Positions 20,855-23,910 of a stretch of DNA of 23,910 bases are shown here, one piece after another. The position numbers were made by a program, and so were the translations under genes. The stretch is taken from the NCBI GenBank assembly GCA_027600665.1, contig JADGJL010000357.1, positions 1-23,910 on the forward strand, written 5' to 3'. Positions within the stretch are counted from its first letter, which is position 1; every line of letters starts with the position of its first letter. The DNA comes from Irineochytrium annulatum. Taxonomy: Eukaryota; Chytridiomycota; Chytridiomycetes; Chytridiales; Chytridiaceae. The notes beneath the pieces are model-generated. The model saw nothing but the letters and a program-made list of their open reading frames with translations, had not been told where the DNA came from and searched no databases.

Positions 20855-21785
20855 TTAACCACCCTTCTTCTTGCTGACACCGACAGTGCGACCGCGACGA
20901 CCCGTGGTCTAAAAAATGCGAAAAAGGCCAAAAAACACATTAGAATGCCAGCAAATGCTGAAAACGATCGCACGTTACCTTGGTGTGCTGACCACGAACA
21001 CGGACGCCCCAGTAGTGACGAAGACCACGGTGTGCACGAATCTTCTTAAGCTAGTGACGGCAAACAAAAGAACAACAATGTCAAAAAGACCTCCTCAATA
21101 ACTCACAATATAATGGATGAACAATGAACTTACGCGCTCAAGATCCTCACGCATCTTGTTGTCGAGAAGGTTGGCGAGGGAGTGGGTGTACTTTCCGTCT
21201 TTGATGTCCTTCTGACGGTTAAGGAACCAGTTGGGGATCTTGTACTGCTGCGGGTTTTGCATGATCGTGACGATCCGCTCGAGTTCGTCGTTCGTCAACT
21301 CACCGGCACTAAATGATCCCCATCATTTAGCTTGCCAATCCAAGCCATAATAAGGGTAAAACTACGAACCGCTTGTTCAGGTCGACATCGGCCTTCTTGA
21401 CAACCAGGTTCGAGAACCTACGGCCGACACCGCGGATGTGAACGAGCGAGTACATGACCTTCCGCTTTCCATCGATGTTGGTGTTCAGCAGCCGAAGAAT
21501 GTGTTGGAACTGATTCTTGTCCGGCACGACGACAGACTACAAGGCAAAAGCTCCGTCAGCCATATGTCCAATAGGGCGTTCCTCCTCCCGCGACAGTCCG
21601 AATCCAAACGACGCTCAATGGCCACCCAAACTCCACGTTCTTCAAAGGAACTGGTGGCTACATCTCGCGGCCCAAAAAGCCGGAATCGCTGAGGCACAGG
21701 TCCCCATCGGCACTGGACCGTCGAACGCCGTACAGAGCTCCGATCCGTCACCAGCACCGTCGTGTGTTGCGTCGTGGCTTACCAT
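20855..21785 (-). CDS. RPS18: 40S ribosomal protein uS13 (S18)
   Basis: uS13 lies in the head of the small ribosomal subunit and contacts the large subunit. Five coding exons are 21785-21783, 21536-21370, 21308-21134, 21050-20979 and 20908-20855, giving 156 residues (yeast 146, human 152). The first exon is only the ATG, in CCACCATG|GTAAGC, followed by a 246-nt intron, the longest in the window; the other introns are 61, 83 and 70 nt. The protein starts [16 protein letters not shown] and contains [50 protein letters not shown] and the basic end [16 protein letters not shown], all characteristic. The gene is complete and intact. Its upstream region faces that of the NASP-like gene. Confidence 0.96.
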
Positions 21786-22597
21786 GGTGGGCACGTCCCT
21801 GTATCAAAAAAGCCGGACACTGTAACTTGTCACCTTCGCTAATCCGGTGTCTGCGCCACGTCGCGATTGCGGGCCATAGCCGACCTGCCAACGACGCACC
21901 TGAATGTCCGTCGGCGGCAGATTTACCGCATTCGTTTGGCATCGAGTCTAGTCCAAGTGGTCTGGATTTGATCGGGGCTCAGGCTAGGCAGTGTCGGAAA
22001 TGTCTTTGCTAGTCTCGGAGATGCATCCCCTCTACCGGAGTGCCTAGCATAAAATCATTGGAGCGTGCTTAACCATCTTGTTCACCCAGCGCTGCGGATT
22101 CCTTCAAGCAGTTGGGGAAGGTGCCATTGAGTTGCAATGAGTTTGTTACACTTTTGCGAAAGCCTTGTCGCTGAACTTCATTGGGATCTTGCATCTCCTC
22201 TCTACCCTTTTCAGTCTGATTTGTTTTTTTTACTGCTAGCGCCTGCTTTGTCCAACATGATAAACCTGTGACTATCCATTCAACAGTTTACCTCTTCCGA
22301 ACTCTCTTCGAAGTTTACCGCTAGGGGATATGAATTATACGGACGGACCATGTGAATTTCTGTCGCGTCAGTATCTCTCAGACACAGAAGGAGGGCTGCC
22401 GGAATTACAGAATTGACAGTGTGGGTGAATGAATAGGGGCGATAGCTCGCCTCCTTTTCCGTGAGGAATTGGGTTTGACGCTGTAAGGGATGAAGGCAGA
22501 GCCGACTATCGAACGGTGAAGGTTGCCGCAGTTTATAACATCATGAGAGTAGTTGTATTTGCACTTGTTTATGCTCGGACTTCATCGGACAGCCGTG
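21786..22597. other. Divergent promoter region, uS13 and NASP-like genes
   Basis: This 812-bp stretch separates two divergently transcribed starts. On the minus strand the 40 bases before the uS13 ATG include a T run (GCTTTTTTG), a common feature near fungal ribosomal protein promoters. Positions about 22215-22235 include a TTTTTTTT run on the plus strand. No open frame with resemblance to a family was found. Confidence 0.5.
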
Positions 22598-23869
22598 ATG
22601 GCAGACCAAACGATGTCCTCGACGGCCGCGAACGCAGACGCCGACGTGCCCTTGCCCGCGTCGTTAGCGACTCCATCAAAGCTCGACAAGGGCAAGGAGC
22701 CGGCTACGGAGGCCGAGGAACCGGCTGAGCAAGAAGAGGAACCGCCCGCATGGGAGTCGATGTCGCGTCCGGATCAGCTCGCCCTGGCCGTCAACCACAC
22801 GTCCGAGGGCCGCAAGGCGCTGGCTCTTGCTGAGTACGAGAAGGCCGTGAGCGAGCTGGGAGAGGCATCGGCAATACTGTAAGTATTTTCCTCGCGACAC
22901 AATGGAATACTCATTGCTGCCGACACTTAGGGCTTTCGTGCATGGCGATCAGGCGCCGGAGTGTGCTGACGTGCTGTTCATGTACGGGACGGCCTTGTTC
23001 AACAACGCCGTCTCAAAGAGCTCGCCCCTTGGCGACGTTGCCGTTACAACTGGGGGGACTGCAGGCGCTGGCACCGAGGAAGATGGGGCTGGTGGGAAGA
23101 ACGCAGCTGTTGCGGCGCCTTTGGTGGATCGTGTTTCCACCCAAAAAGCGGTCGAGACTGTGCTAGAAGGATTGATGAATTGTGAGTTATTATTGCCTAA
23201 TACTCCCACTTGAGCGCTCTCTCAACGAATGCACAGTGCCAGCGAAGGCGTCGTCGCGGTTTGTCTTCTCCGGGGACGGCGCGGATGACTCCAGTGATGC
23301 CAGAGAGGAAGACGGTGACGAGGGCGAAGACGGCGCAGAGAACCCCGACGGCGCACTCGACGAGTTCAACCCTATTGAGGAGGACATCTAGATCGCCTGG
23401 GAGACGCTCGACCTCGCCCGGATTATCTACGAATCCCAGGGCAATCCTGCCCGTGAAGGCGTGGCCGAGGTCCTGCTCGTCCTCGGTGTCGCTCGACACG
23501 TTCAACCGCGTGACGCTAGACTTCCCCGGCGTCCCCGACTGTCGGTGCCCAAACTCCAGCTACGCGTCGTACATCTCCGGTCCTCCGGGGAGCATCATGT
23601 TCTACCCGGTCGGCTCCATGACCTCACTGAGCGTTTCAGCGGTTACGACAAGCGCGACTGCGACGGATTCGGCAACAGACGCGCCAGCGGCAACAGATGC
23701 CGCGGAACCAGCGTTGGACCCGGAGCAGGACATGTTGCAAACGATCGTGGATTTAGAGCTCACACCTGACCATCTGGCGAACCCATTTGTCTCTCTTTTC
23801 TTTCCCAATAGCGTGTCGTGCTCCGGCGCGTTCTATCCCGTTGGGAGCACGGCGAGTTCGAGTTCGTAG
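22598..23869 (+). pseudogene. NASP/Sim3/Hif1-type histone chaperone, interrupted
   Basis: NASP-family proteins carry TPR repeats with an acidic insert and escort histone H3-H4. Exons 22598-22878, 22931-23181 and 23237 onward join in frame through 52- and 55-nt introns. The N-terminal TPR shows EGRKALALAEYEKAVSELGEAS; the SHNi-TPR shows PECADVLFMYGTALFNNAVSKSSPLGDV; then an acidic stretch and FNPIEEDI. A TAG at 23389-23391 follows, yet the same frame continues IAWETLDLARIIYES, which fits the next TPR exactly as if one codon had mutated. About 30 residues later the family match moves to another frame (VSLDTFNRVTLDF), then fades into a Thr/Ala/Ser-rich tail ending at 23867-23869. No splice sites rescue the TAG. 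A truncated 228-residue protein may still be made. Sequencing error is possible. ATG 22571 is an alternative start. Confidence 0.6.
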
Positions 23870-23910
23870 AAATGAACATAGATTTTAGACTTACCACCTT
23901 GAATACAAAT

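Noticed and set aside
21537..21782. snoRNA inside the long first intron of uS13
   Set aside because: No RTGATGA C box with a paired CTGA D box, and no clear H/ACA fold, could be found by eye.

Overview
The window is nuclear DNA from a GC-rich, intron-rich fungus. Translation elongation factor eEF3, which is largely fungal, is present complete. Introns are short (about 44-83 nt, one of 246 nt), mostly with GTRNGY-like donors and CTAAY/CTRAY-like branch sites close to the acceptor. The gene at 12823-14819 is a clear ODAD3/CCDC151 (outer dynein arm docking complex subunit), and the gene just upstream carries MDM1-type SEYQxxFxWK motifs. Both point to a flagellated, zoosporic lineage (Chytridiomycota, Blastocladiomycota or similar) rather than a mushroom or yeast. 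The species cannot be named from the sequence alone.

Layout, left to right. (1) 1-2557: no convincing gene; it holds a hairpin/direct-repeat pair, a TATA-like site and the eEF3 promoter. (2) 2709-5950: complete eEF3 on the plus strand, three coding exons plus a probable 5'UTR intron. (3) About 6700-7310: a decayed second copy of part of the eEF3 HEAT region. (4) 7662-9410: F-box protein on the minus strand. (5) 9411-10728: no convincing gene. (6) 10729-12507: MDM1-like protein, four exons. (7) 12823-14819: ODAD3/CCDC151, nine exons. (8) 15037-17284: BTB/POZ protein, seven exons, reaching about 650 bp past the stop of its largest open frame. (9) 17623-20696: large DUF676-type alpha/beta hydrolase, minus strand. 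(10) 20855-21785: ribosomal protein uS13 (RPS18), minus strand, five exons, the first coding exon being only ATG. (11) 22598-23869: NASP/Sim3/Hif1-type histone chaperone gene on the plus strand, broken by an in-frame stop and a frame change.

How the genes relate. eEF3 and uS13 belong to the translation machinery and NASP to histone supply. The MDM1-like and ODAD3 genes sit head to tail 315 bp apart, and both families act in centriole or axoneme biology; a functional pairing is an inference. Exon coordinates were derived by hand from splice consensus, frame continuity and remembered family sequence. No searches or alignments were run, so boundaries of the less conserved genes are provisional.
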